From positions 28,208 to 92,207 of the forward strand of contig NZ_JAIKLE010000027.1 in NCBI RefSeq assembly GCF_022267315.1: a DNA stretch of 64,000 nucleotides, written 5' to 3'. Positions 52,323-61,631 of this stretch are shown piece after piece. The translations under genes were made by a program, and so were the position numbers. Source of the DNA: Maribellus maritimus. Lineage in GTDB: Bacteria; Bacteroidota; Bacteroidia; Bacteroidales; Prolixibacteraceae. The notes under the pieces were generated by a model. It ran no database searches. It saw only the letters and a program-made list of their open reading frames with translations, and was not told the DNA's origin. Position 1 is the first letter of the stretch, and each line of letters starts with the position of its first letter.

Positions 52323-53504
52323 ATGAAACTACTGACAATAAAAATAACGGCACTGGCAATCATCCTTTTTATGTTAACTGATGTAAGCTGTGACACCATA
52401 TTCAGAAATGCTGATTATTTCTATCGTGTTCCGGAATTAAAAAACGACGGGCTAAAAATCGGTACTTCCGAGGAAGCTAAAATCGATAGCAGATATTTGG
52501 CTGACGCTGTAAAAGCCATTGAAAAAGGAAAATACAAGGAAATTCATTCTATTTTGATATTCAAAAACAACAAACTGGTTCTTGAAGAATATTTTCAGGG
52601 TCACACCTACCAGTGGGACGCGCCAGGCCATAAAGGGAAATGGGTTACATGGAACAGTGAAATGCCACACGCACTGCAATCCGTCAGTAAAAGCTTTGCT
52701 TCAATATGTATTGGAATCGCATTAGAACAAGGCTTTATTGAGAGCGTTGAACAATCCATATTTGATTTTCTGCCGGACTACCAGCAATATAAAGACAATG
52801 GCAAAGAATATATTACTATTGAACATCTGCTAACGATGACCTCTGGCTTTGCCTGGGATGAATGGAGCTCTCCCTTGAGCAGTGTTCAAAACGACGCCAT
52901 CGGAATCTATTTTTCGGATAAAAACCCGACTGAGTTTGTTTTACAACGTCCTTTGGTTGCCGTACCGGGAACACATTTTATTTATTCGGGAGGTGATATG
53001 CAACTACTCGCCGAAATTCTTAAAAATGCCACAGGAATGAATATCGATAAATTTTCCGCAAAGTACTTATTTGAACCGCTGGGAATTGAATCATTTGACT
53101 GGTGGTTGAAATACAGGACAGGTGAAATAAGTACAGCGGGAGGTTTAAAACTTACACCCAGAGATATGATAAAAATCGGAGCCCTGTTTTTAAACGAAGG
53201 CGTCTGGAATGGCAAACGAATACTTCCCGGAGGATGGGTAGAAAAAAGCAGCATGCCGTTTAATAATAACCGGGGGATTAACATCCCTGGCGAAGACCTG
53301 GGAAAAGTTGGATATGCTTATACCTGGTGGACAAAACAAAATTCAACATCAGGACGCATGTATTTTGCACTTGGCTGGGGTGGACAAAAAATTATTGTAA
53401 TGCCGGAAACCAATTCTGTTGTTGTCTTTACCGGCGCAAATTACCAATCGAAGGTGAAGCAGCATAAAATTCTCAAAAAATACATATTGCCGGCGATTAG
53501 TTAA
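52323..53504 (+). CDS. Serine hydrolase (beta-lactamase/esterase-like)
   Basis: A 393-residue exported protein (N-terminal hydrophobic MKLLTIKITALAIILFMLT, with a possible lipobox at SCDT). The active-site motifs are SVSK (about residues 120-123, S-x-x-K) and YSGGD (about 221-225, Tyr nucleophile-activating position). A C-terminal GWGGQK lies near residue 352 where beta-lactamases have KTG. The family covers penicillin-binding proteins, esterases and lactamases. It is 30 bp downstream of the acyltransferase-ankyrin gene, so it could be the matching deacylase or a partner. A paralogue is at 42571. Confidence 0.75.
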   Translation: MKLLTIKITALAIILFMLTDVSCDTIFRNADYFYRVPELKNDGLKIGTSEEAKIDSRYLADAVKAIEKGKYKEIHSILIFKNNKLVLEEYFQGHTYQWDAPGHKGKWVTWNSEMPHALQSVSKSFASICIGIALEQGFIESVEQSIFDFLPDYQQYKDNGKEYITIEHLLTMTSGFAWDEWSSPLSSVQNDAIGIYFSDKNPTEFVLQRPLVAVPGTHFIYSGGDMQLLAEILKNATGMNIDKFSAKYLFEPLGIESFDWWLKYRTGEISTAGGLKLTPRDMIKIGALFLNEGVWNGKRILPGGWVEKSSMPFNNNRGINIPGEDLGKVGYAYTWWTKQNSTSGRMYFALGWGGQKIIVMPETNSVVVFTGANYQSKVKQHKILKKYILPAIS

Positions 53505-53631
53505 TTATATAAAAGTCAAAAAAAACGGTCAGACTACTTTTATTTAAACGTTGGAATGAACTCATAAATCAAAGAAAATCAACTTATTATTTCAAAATTT
53601 TGTAAATTATTACCACTAAAATTCAATAAGC

Positions 53632-53829
53632 ATGGAAAATTCAACCAAAAACAAAAAAGAAGAGAAAAGCAATTGGGCCATTGGCGGCACCACAATGATC
53701 GGAATAGGCGTTGGTTTAATTTATCTGCAAACCTCCGTATTAATTTTTGTAGCCTCAATAATTATCGGAGTGGGCGCCGGATTGATAATCGCTCCTGTTA
53801 TTTCACTTTTTGAAAAAGATCAATCATGA
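53632..53829 (+). CDS. Small membrane protein
   Basis: A 65-residue protein: a charged N-terminus (STKNKKEEK), then two hydrophobic segments (GGTTMIGIGVGLIYL and SVLIFVASIIIGVGAGLII) making a short hairpin in the membrane. Its stop overlaps the next start by 4 bp (ATGA), so it is co-translated with the MDR oxidoreductase. No family was recognised. Confidence 0.65.
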   Translation: MENSTKNKKEEKSNWAIGGTTMIGIGVGLIYLQTSVLIFVASIIIGVGAGLIIAPVISLFEKDQS

Positions 53830-54812
53830 AAGCAATAATTTGTTCAAGATACGGAGCGCCTGAAGTTCTTCAAATGGCAGAAGTAGAAAAGCCGGTTCCT
53901 AAAAAAAATGAAGTACTTATAAAAATATTTGCAACCACAGTAAACGGTGCCGACACACGAATTCGAGGTGCTGTGTTTCCCTCCGTTTTTAACTTCCCGG
54001 TAAAAATGGCCATGGGATTTAAAGGCCCGCGAAAAAATATTCTTGGTGTTGAACTGGCCGGAAAAATTGAATCGATTGGAGAAAATGTTAGCCGGTTTAA
54101 ACAAGGCGATCAGATTTTTGCATCAACCGGTGCCTCTTTTGGTGCTTATGCAGAATACATTTGTTTGTCAGAAAAGGCGGTGATGACAATTAAGCCGTCG
54201 AACATGACTTTTGAAGAAGCGGCGGCAGTTCCGCATTGTGCACTCGCCGCCTTACATTTTCTGAAAAAAGGAGATATACAAAAAGGAAGCAAGGTTTTAA
54301 TTCATGGAGCTTCCGGCGGGATCGGAACATTTGCAGTTCAAATTGCAAAATCAATGGAGGCCGAAGTAACCGGAGTTTGCAGTACTTCAAATCTGGATTT
54401 GGTGAAATCGTTGGGAGCCGACAAAGTGATCGACTATATCAAAGATGATCTACCTAAAAAAGGCGATAACTACGATGTGATTTTTGACACCGTTGGCAAA
54501 GGTCCGATAATAAGCCATATAAATGCTTTAAAAGAAAAAGGTATTTACCTTTCGGCTGTACATCTCGAGCTTCCAAGGATTATTAAAGGTTTAAAAATGT
54601 CCTTAACAAGTTCAAAAAAAGTAATTGGAGGATCTGCTCCTTATACCGCAGAAAACCTGGAGATCCTGAAAAATCTTATTGAGACAGGTAAGCTTAAAAC
54701 GGTAATTGACAAAAAATACACGTTTGACCAGATTATCGAAGCACACCGATATGTGGATGCCGGCCATAAAAAGGGACATGTAATTGTGAATGTAACAGAC
54801 AAGAACGAATAA
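53826..54812 (+). CDS. MDR-family NAD(P)-dependent oxidoreductase (quinone-reductase-like)
   Basis: A 328-residue medium-chain dehydrogenase/reductase without the structural zinc Cys set. The N-terminal GroES-like fold begins MKAIICSRYGAPEVLQ, with GVELAGKIESIG (about residues 76-87). The cofactor loop HGASGGIGTFAVQIAK (about 159-174) fits quinone-oxidoreductase-like NADPH binding. Length is usual. It reduces quinones or enones in related proteins. Translation is coupled with the small membrane protein gene. The physiological substrate is unknown. Confidence 0.85.
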   Translation: MKAIICSRYGAPEVLQMAEVEKPVPKKNEVLIKIFATTVNGADTRIRGAVFPSVFNFPVKMAMGFKGPRKNILGVELAGKIESIGENVSRFKQGDQIFASTGASFGAYAEYICLSEKAVMTIKPSNMTFEEAAAVPHCALAALHFLKKGDIQKGSKVLIHGASGGIGTFAVQIAKSMEAEVTGVCSTSNLDLVKSLGADKVIDYIKDDLPKKGDNYDVIFDTVGKGPIISHINALKEKGIYLSAVHLELPRIIKGLKMSLTSSKKVIGGSAPYTAENLEILKNLIETGKLKTVIDKKYTFDQIIEAHRYVDAGHKKGHVIVNVTDKNE

Positions 54813-54919
54813 CCTAGATATAAAAACAACAATCTTTGCCCGATTGCCTGCTTTCACCTCTCAAGGAATTACAGTTAAACCAACCCAAAATAAGAGACCA
54901 AAAAACTAAAATCCACAAG

Positions 54920-55507
54920 ATGAAACCATATAGAAAAACAGCACGATACACAGGAACATTGTTTCTGACAGCAATGGCAGCCAGCCTGATTGGGGGCAGT
55001 TTGCTTGAAACGATGCCGGAAAATTCAAGCCCGATTGTCCTGATCGCGGGAGTTACACTGGAAATTGTAAATGCATTAGCTGTGCTCGGAGTTGGATTGC
55101 TTCTGTTTCCAGTATTAAAAACCATTCATCCCGGCGCTGCCAAATCTTATTTGGGATTACGATTGCTGGAATCGCTGGCCTGTGCAGCAGCTCCACTTTC
55201 GCTGGCTTTTGGTGCAAACATCAGTGATTTGCGTATAATTTTTACCGGAATATTAATACCTCTGTTTTTTTGCAGCGGCGCTCTCGTCTTATACTGGGTG
55301 CTGTATAAATACCATCTCCTCCCCCGATTTATATCAATCTGGGGTTTTATTGGAGTAACCGGTATCGTTGTGCTTAATACTTTCAGCATTCAAACCAATT
55401 TGGGAATGATTTTGGCGTTTCCAATTATCCTGAACGAAATATTCCTGGGTATTTGGCTGATTACAAAAGGATTTAAACCCAAAAACCAATTGTATCATGT
55501 TACTTAA
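54920..55507 (+). CDS. DUF4386 membrane protein
   Basis: A 195-residue integral membrane protein, started at the ATG 54920 (MKPYRKTARYTG). The 28 residues of the longer frame lie in the 107-bp gap after the oxidoreductase gene and are not likely to be translated. About six membrane helices are visible. The LRLLESLACAAAPLSLAF segment and a C-terminal NEIFLGIWLITKGF match DUF4386. The function is unknown. It may share a transcript with the oxidoreductase. Confidence 0.75.
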   Translation: MKPYRKTARYTGTLFLTAMAASLIGGSLLETMPENSSPIVLIAGVTLEIVNALAVLGVGLLLFPVLKTIHPGAAKSYLGLRLLESLACAAAPLSLAFGANISDLRIIFTGILIPLFFCSGALVLYWVLYKYHLLPRFISIWGFIGVTGIVVLNTFSIQTNLGMILAFPIILNEIFLGIWLITKGFKPKNQLYHVT

Positions 55508-55744
55508 CCATAAGAGCGCTACCGGATTCAATTCCGGTTAACAGATGGATATGGCAGCGGCAAAAATCTGCACATAAAAAGAGGAATACTGTGAACTTTT
55601 TGTGCCTTAAAATGGTCAAAATTCATCTTATTCTACAAACATATCAATAAAATATTGAGACAGATTTTATTTCAGAATGACAATTAGCAAATAACATTTT
55701 TAGTAAATTGACATACTTTGAAATAAAACAACTTTGATTATAAA

Positions 55745-58525
55745 ATGTATAGACCAAAAAAATTGCTCAAAAAATCGATCACAATTAGTTTCTTATCAAT
55801 TATAGGATTTATTCTTTTTTTTACGACGATGTCTTTCAACTCCCTTCCCCAAAATAATCTTGAAAACATGCTTTTAAAACTTCAGAATTATTTAACCGGG
55901 TACAATGAAGACGTATTGTATTTGCACACAAATGGAGACATATTTGAGCCGGGGGATACCATTTGGTTTAAAGCATACAATTTTAAATCCGGTTCTCTGG
56001 TCCCTTCATTATCAGAAAATCTTCTGAATGTTGGCCTTTATAAAAGAGAAAACAAAAGAGAGTCAATCGTTACAGGAAAGTTTAGGGTTGAAAAAGGCAC
56101 CTCCTTTGGTCAGCTCAATCTTTCTGACACATTATCAGGCGGAAGCTATTTTTTAATTGCGGGAACAAATCCCAGTTCCACAGATTCAGTTGAGAATGTT
56201 TTTGTAAAAAAAATTAAAATTAAAAATCCGGCCAGAGAAACTGTTGATATCAAAATCCAAATACCTGATTCCGTTTATTCTGAAGGAAATAAAATTGAAG
56301 GAAAACTGGAAGTATTTGGAGATAATGGTTTCAGGCTCGGACGAGTTAAAATTCAGCTTCAGCTAAAACAGGACGAACACATCTTAAATGAAAAAACAAT
56401 TAACTCAGGCGAGAGCGGAGTAGTAAATTTTGAAATGATACTTCCCGGGGAATTGGAAGGCAAAGCGGTGCATATCTGTGCACAAATCGGGCAGCCAGGA
56501 TTAACGGGTGAACTCGCCGTTCATGTTCCTGTAAAATCGCTTCCGCCTGCTATACGGTTTTTCCCTGAGGGAGGAGATCTTATCGAAGATTTTAACTCAG
56601 TTGTAGCATTTGAAGCGACTGACGTAGCTGGAAATCCTTTCGATTTTAAAGGGATCCTCACGGATTCAGAAGGAGAAATAATTTCAGAAGTTACCACAAC
56701 CGCGCTGGGAATGGGAAGTGTAAACATTCAATCGAAAAAGAATATAAACTTGTTTTTTAAAATCCAGGAGCCAAGGGGTTACGATAAAAGTTACAAACTC
56801 CCGGAAGCAAAAGAGAAAGGATATTTTTTGCAAATTCTGGAGAACAATCCGGAAAGAATTTCAATGAAAGTTGAGTCAAATTCCTGTGAATCAACAGACT
56901 TAATTTCCATACTCCTGCTTTTGAAAGACAGCATTTGGTTTGAAACAACAAAACCGCTTAAAGATTTACAAACCCTCTCAATTCCTGTAAAAGAAATGCC
57001 TTTGGGAGTAGGAAAAATTACCGTTCTTGATCAAAACGGAATTCCTCAGGCAGAGCGGCTTCTATTTGTAAACCTGGATAAAAAGCCGGAAATCCAAGCC
57101 GAATCGTTAAAAGAAATTTATGACAGAAAAGAAAAAGTAAAAATCAATCTCAGTCTAAAAAATTCCATGGGGGAACCCTTATCTGGTGTTTGCTCCGCAA
57201 GTGTTATTCCTATCAACTCTAAGCGCGATGAAATCTGGGCTGAAAATATTATGACCGCTTTACTTTTAAGCAACGAATTAAAAGGCGAAATTCCTGCCCT
57301 GGGAATATATTTTTCTGAACACAAATATTCTGAAAAACTCCTCGATTTACTGATGCTTACCCACGGATGGCGAAGGTTTACATGGGAAAATATACTGGAT
57401 AACAGTCAACACGAACCCAATAATTCTGTAGGTTTATCGGGGCTTGTAACAACCAGAAAAGGAAAGCCCGTTAAAAACGGCGAGGTGACCCTGATGAATA
57501 TGAATAAATTTTCGGCAATCGCCACAAAAACGGATAACCAGGGACGTTTTGAATTTAACAATTCAGAATTTACAGATATTCTGGATGATACAAAACTGGT
57601 ATTAACGGCAACCAATTCACAGGGAAGAAAAAACGTTTTCGTAACGATCGACGACTTTGTTAATGTGGAAAAATTAAAGGAATTAAACAGGATTTCAAAT
57701 CGTTTATATTCTTCCGCCGGAAATAGTTTCACTACCGGCGAAGAAGACCTTTCACCTGACCAAAATCATTCTCCCGGTAGTTTATACGCTTCGGACACAA
57801 CGAAAAGAAATATTTGGGTTGAGGAAGTTGATGTAAAGGCAAAAATACCAACCGTTATTCCGGTTGAAACCTATGAAAAAGAACATCAAAGCTACACATT
57901 GGAAGATAAAGACATTCATATCAATTTTGGATACAATCCAAAAACAGGAATTTTACAGTTGATAAAACAAGTTGCCGGACATTTTGATACCGCAGCCGGT
58001 GGAAAAATTCTTTTCCGCGGATACAATTCTATTCTTCCGGAAAACATGCAGGGAGCTGTTTTTGTGGTTAACGGCAGAGTTGCAGGGTTCAGCTACGAAG
58101 ATGTGGACTACCTTAACTCCAGTGATATTGAAACCATTAAAGTTACAAAATCTTCGGCTGCCGGATTAAAATATACGCCTTACGGAACCGGAGGTTTGAT
58201 TGAAATAACCCTGAAAGGATTTAAGTTGAGCGAAACCCCCTCTTCTCCCGAGGTAGATCCAAATATCGTCCACATTCCGGGCTATACAAAAGTCAGAGAG
58301 TTTTATTCTCCTGTTTATAAAAATCAAAAACAAAAGGACGAAGCCATTGATTTGAGAAAAACACTTTACTGGAATCCAAATATCTCCATCTCCGCTTTGG
58401 GAAATGCAACAATTCAATATTTTAACTCCGATGTTCCCGGAGAATATCTGTTAAAGATCGAAGGTATCGGTAAATCAGGAATACCTTTTTACACCACAAA
58501 AAAATACACTGTAAAAAATAATTAA
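55745..58525 (+). CDS. MG2-like/plug-containing exported protein
   Basis: A 926-residue exported protein (signal/anchor ISFLSIIGFILFFTTM). The first mature domain has YLHTNGDIFEPGDTIWFKA (about residues 59-77), the signature of Bacteroidota MG2 (macroglobulin-like) surface proteins. Several Ig-like strands and a carboxypeptidase-regulatory-like domain (about 555-615, GLVTTRKGKPVKNGEVTL) follow. Near 740-820 is a degenerate TonB plug-like part (VFVVNGRVAGFSYED and TPYGTGGLIEITL). No barrel follows, so it is not a transporter. It is probably a periplasmic or outer-membrane scaffold. The small CxxC gene follows at 82 bp. Confidence 0.75.
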   Translation: MYRPKKLLKKSITISFLSIIGFILFFTTMSFNSLPQNNLENMLLKLQNYLTGYNEDVLYLHTNGDIFEPGDTIWFKAYNFKSGSLVPSLSENLLNVGLYKRENKRESIVTGKFRVEKGTSFGQLNLSDTLSGGSYFLIAGTNPSSTDSVENVFVKKIKIKNPARETVDIKIQIPDSVYSEGNKIEGKLEVFGDNGFRLGRVKIQLQLKQDEHILNEKTINSGESGVVNFEMILPGELEGKAVHICAQIGQPGLTGELAVHVPVKSLPPAIRFFPEGGDLIEDFNSVVAFEATDVAGNPFDFKGILTDSEGEIISEVTTTALGMGSVNIQSKKNINLFFKIQEPRGYDKSYKLPEAKEKGYFLQILENNPERISMKVESNSCESTDLISILLLLKDSIWFETTKPLKDLQTLSIPVKEMPLGVGKITVLDQNGIPQAERLLFVNLDKKPEIQAESLKEIYDRKEKVKINLSLKNSMGEPLSGVCSASVIPINSKRDEIWAENIMTALLLSNELKGEIPALGIYFSEHKYSEKLLDLLMLTHGWRRFTWENILDNSQHEPNNSVGLSGLVTTRKGKPVKNGEVTLMNMNKFSAIATKTDNQGRFEFNNSEFTDILDDTKLVLTATNSQGRKNVFVTIDDFVNVEKLKELNRISNRLYSSAGNSFTTGEEDLSPDQNHSPGSLYASDTTKRNIWVEEVDVKAKIPTVIPVETYEKEHQSYTLEDKDIHINFGYNPKTGILQLIKQVAGHFDTAAGGKILFRGYNSILPENMQGAVFVVNGRVAGFSYEDVDYLNSSDIETIKVTKSSAAGLKYTPYGTGGLIEITLKGFKLSETPSSPEVDPNIVHIPGYTKVREFYSPVYKNQKQKDEAIDLRKTLYWNPNISISALGNATIQYFNSDVPGEYLLKIEGIGKSGIPFYTTKKYTVKNN

Positions 58526-58606
58526 GAAATAAAGACAATAAACTATTTATATATATTGCTTTTTAGAAAAAATATTATTTAATTAGCTGTGTGTAAAACC
58601 GGAGCA

Positions 58607-59026
58607 ATGAAAATGGAAAAAAGCAGCCCTGCTAAAAAAAATTCTGTTAAAAACGGAAATGGTCAGAATTCTGACAGCAAATTTGAATTGATAAGATGTG
58701 AAAGAAACGGGGTAAGATGTAAAAGTCACCTGGCGTTTATAAATGAGGAATATTCTATTTCCGAAACTTACCTGCAAAATAAGGAGTATCAAAAATCAAT
58801 TGAAGCACTTAACCAGGCTTTTTACAGAACTTACGAGTTAAAAGAGACAACTTGCATAAATTGTGCTAAAATGTTCCGTTCAACCATCATCCGGTCACTT
58901 GAGGATATCCACATTGAATTAAAAGGAATGTCTCAGGGAATATTCAAAACCAGACGATACCAATCAAGCTATATTCTGGCAGGAGATGTGCTAAAAAGTA
59001 TCAAAGAAGAAGCCAAAGTTAGTTAA
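58607..59026 (+). CDS. Small CxxC/TPR-like protein, paralogue of 47135
   Basis: A 139-residue soluble protein (ATG 58607; an in-frame GTG at 58589 is possible). It aligns to the protein at 47135 over C-x6-C (RCERNGVRC), the helix NKEYQKSIEALNQAFYRT, ELKE followed by C-x2-C (TTCINC), and GIF-x-x-RRYQ. The N-terminal 30 residues are polar and Ser/Lys/Asn-rich. The two proteins form a small family with four conserved Cys, one copy near the cyclase regulator and one after the MG2-like gene. I do not know its function; a zinc-bound helical adaptor is a reasonable guess. Confidence 0.65.
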   Translation: MKMEKSSPAKKNSVKNGNGQNSDSKFELIRCERNGVRCKSHLAFINEEYSISETYLQNKEYQKSIEALNQAFYRTYELKETTCINCAKMFRSTIIRSLEDIHIELKGMSQGIFKTRRYQSSYILAGDVLKSIKEEAKVS

Positions 59027-59427
59027 GCCGCATCAAAAAAAATTCCGCTAAGTTAACCTGATTTTATACAAAAAATTAAAAGTTGCGGGTCTCTTCCAAG
59101 ACTGCAAATAAAAACCGTAAGATTCATCCAGCCGGGCAGCAAGATATACATCAACACTGAAAAGACGAAACCAGGCTTTGTAACATTTAGCATCGCTAAC
59201 CCAGGGGGTTGACATTCCTCCGGAAAAAGCAAAATCGTTAGCTCGGAGAAGGTTATTCAACCGAGTTTACCCGGGGTGAAAAAAGTACGGGTAATAAATT
59301 GATATTAAAGAATGTACATCCAAACACAATAGTAAAAAATGGCTTAAAAGCTAACCCGGGAAAGGATCAACCTCCTTTTTCACCATTCCTGAAAGCTAAT
59401 TTTCTGTACATCGCCAAAACACTTCTT
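59027..59427. other. Intergenic region; nothing clear
   Basis: About 400 bp between two converging genes. The 70-codon minus-strand frame here (59048-59260) has no start context, signal or family. No convincing terminator hairpin was found. Confidence 0.5.
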
Positions 59428-61470
59428 TTATTGTTCAGCAATTGAAACCGTTGCCTGATAATTGGAATAGTTATATAGCGGATTCCTCACCGGTTTGTAT
59501 AAATTCTCATTATTCAGCGGATTATCTTCCTGCGTATATATCCACAATTCATTTGGATTCCATACGACAATTTCATCGCGGCAATCGCCGGTAATATCCA
59601 CTACTGCGTAGCTCATATCCGGATGTCCGTCGTCTGGAAATTCCAGTACTTTCCTTCCGTAACCATCCCATGCTCCTCCCTCGGAAGTGTTTGCATTCAA
59701 AATATAAAACTCTTCTGTTTTTCCTGTCCAGTTTAACGGAAGACACATACTGCCATACTGAGTTGGTTCAAAAGTGTGGTACAGCTCTCCTGATGAGTTA
59801 AAAAGATTCATGATTCCCTGGTTTCCCCAAAAATTGACAGAAACAGTTTCCAGTCCCGGTAAATCGTCTCGGAAATTAGCAACTGCCGGATTTTGAATAT
59901 GCCCAAAATAGTGGTGTTTCAAAATATTTCCGTCAGTGTCAGCAAAGAAAATTCCCTCGTCGCTGGCCGCACAAATAAAAACAGGAGACTCACTTTCTTT
60001 TAACTGAACTATCGCCACGCCGTCGGCATGATCCTCTAACACATCATCCAGGCTCCAGAGTTTTGTTCCGTTTTCATCAAAAAGTGTGTAGCCGCTAACA
60101 ATTTCGTCCTTCCCGTCGTTGTCGGTATCATACGCAAACGGATAATGTCCGGTACGGCATTCATTTTGCCACAACTGTTTCAGGTTAGCATCGTACGCCC
60201 AAATATAATTGTAACGGTCTTTTAAAATAATATTCGAATCAAAACCATTCCCCTCCAAATCACAAAAATAAAGGCAATCTCCCAAAATGCGGGGAAAAAT
60301 ATTGTGACCCGAAGGAAGTGGTTTTCCGCCAGGTGAAAGTGGCGTTGAAATTTTTTGCAGCACTTTCCCGGTGGCACCTTCTGCAACAACTAATTCCTGG
60401 TTCATACAATAAATCACCTCGTTTTTGCCATCATTATTTACATCATGAATCTGAAACGCCACATCGCTGGTTAGTTTTGTTTTCCACGGATCCGGGCTTC
60501 CCTTTTGCCACAATAAATCACCATTCAGTGTAACTGCGGTGAGGCAACTCAACTCGCTGTTTCGGTCTTTCGGACCATGATTTACAATTTGTCCGAGCAA
60601 AATATCCGTTTTGCCGTCGCCATTGAGATCCCCAAAACGAACATTTCTCCCTGTTCCAAAATCTTCCAGTTGAATCTTTTTGAACACTTTCATTTTTGGA
60701 TTCTCAACAATTAACGAATCCTGAATTTGCTGAAAACGACTTTCTTCATTTTTATATTTTTGAAAGTCTGCTTCTGAAGAAGAAATCTTTACAGAATAAA
60801 AAGACGTCGGAGAATCGGAAAGTAATCCTACTTTTCCTTTTTCAAAGCTTGAATTTTTAACCGATAAGGAGATACTATCATTTACAAAACACTTAATATT
60901 ATCTGAATCCAGATCAATTTTCAAATGAATTGTCCCGTCTTCCAGGGTATAAAATTCAGCCGTTGCCAACACTACTTCATCCGGAACCTGAAATGCCTTA
61001 CCGTTTTGCACTTTTATAATTTTCGCTGAATGGTTTTCAACTCCTGCAAAATAGTAACAACGGTCGTTTTGATAACGAAAAACCACTCCGTTTCTTCTTT
61101 TCAATTCAACCGGTTTAAATTCAACTTCCAGAGTATAATCATTCCAAAACTCCGAACCGGTTACTACCATCGGGTGCCAGTGTTTATCCGGGTTTATTGC
61201 ATTTTGGAAAAGCATTTGCCCATCGCCGTTTTTACGGATTTCCCACGATGGTGGCAGGTTATAGCGAAATGTAGAAATTGCCCAGCGGGTTTGAGCGCGT
61301 GCTTCTGCAATGTAATGGTATTCAGTGTGCGCCCCAACATCCGTTCCCAAAGGCCCGTGCGGCAATGAAGAAAAATCTTCATGCAACAAAATAACGTTGT
61401 TCGAATTCAAACAACAAGACACAGAAAGGGAAAGAACAAATAAATAAACAACGAGTGTTTTTACATTCAT
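59428..61470 (-). CDS. VCBS/FG-GAP-repeat lipoprotein with N-terminal lectin-like domain
   Basis: A 680-residue lipoprotein (signal VYLFVLSLSVSC, lipid Cys about residue 19). The N-terminal 230 residues are a concanavalin-like/DUF1080-type sandwich (YTLEVEFKPVELKRRNGVVFR, then HLKIDLDSDNIKCFVND). The remainder is a propeller with calcium-binding FG-GAP/VCBS loops (GDLNGDGKTDILLG, DVNNDGKNEVIYC, DTDNDGKDEIVSG). PL11 lyases use the same propeller, but this one has the extra lectin-like part and lacks the RGLIAV start, so a glycan-binding or lyase-related role is likely. It is isolated, with its own divergent promoter region shared with the truncated gene at 61632. Confidence 0.7.
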   Translation of the reverse strand: MNVKTLVVYLFVLSLSVSCCLNSNNVILLHEDFSSLPHGPLGTDVGAHTEYHYIAEARAQTRWAISTFRYNLPPSWEIRKNGDGQMLFQNAINPDKHWHPMVVTGSEFWNDYTLEVEFKPVELKRRNGVVFRYQNDRCYYFAGVENHSAKIIKVQNGKAFQVPDEVVLATAEFYTLEDGTIHLKIDLDSDNIKCFVNDSISLSVKNSSFEKGKVGLLSDSPTSFYSVKISSSEADFQKYKNEESRFQQIQDSLIVENPKMKVFKKIQLEDFGTGRNVRFGDLNGDGKTDILLGQIVNHGPKDRNSELSCLTAVTLNGDLLWQKGSPDPWKTKLTSDVAFQIHDVNNDGKNEVIYCMNQELVVAEGATGKVLQKISTPLSPGGKPLPSGHNIFPRILGDCLYFCDLEGNGFDSNIILKDRYNYIWAYDANLKQLWQNECRTGHYPFAYDTDNDGKDEIVSGYTLFDENGTKLWSLDDVLEDHADGVAIVQLKESESPVFICAASDEGIFFADTDGNILKHHYFGHIQNPAVANFRDDLPGLETVSVNFWGNQGIMNLFNSSGELYHTFEPTQYGSMCLPLNWTGKTEEFYILNANTSEGGAWDGYGRKVLEFPDDGHPDMSYAVVDITGDCRDEIVVWNPNELWIYTQEDNPLNNENLYKPVRNPLYNYSNYQATVSIAEQ

Positions 61471-61631
61471 TTTCAGGAGATTTAGTCATCAGTTTCAACG
61501 AAGATAACAATTCAAACCCAAATTCTTTCCATTGAATTTACCGTTTAATAAATCAATCCCGCCGTTAAATAAATCTGTCTTTTTATTCTCGCTTTTTCCT
61601 GCCAAATTTGAAACAACCAAAATCAACGGTT

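Noticed and set aside
59428..61470. Second PL11 rhamnogalacturonan lyase
   Set aside because: It shares the calcium-loop propeller, but it has an N-terminal lectin-like domain and lacks the PL11 N-terminal signature, so I only call it a VCBS-repeat lipoprotein.
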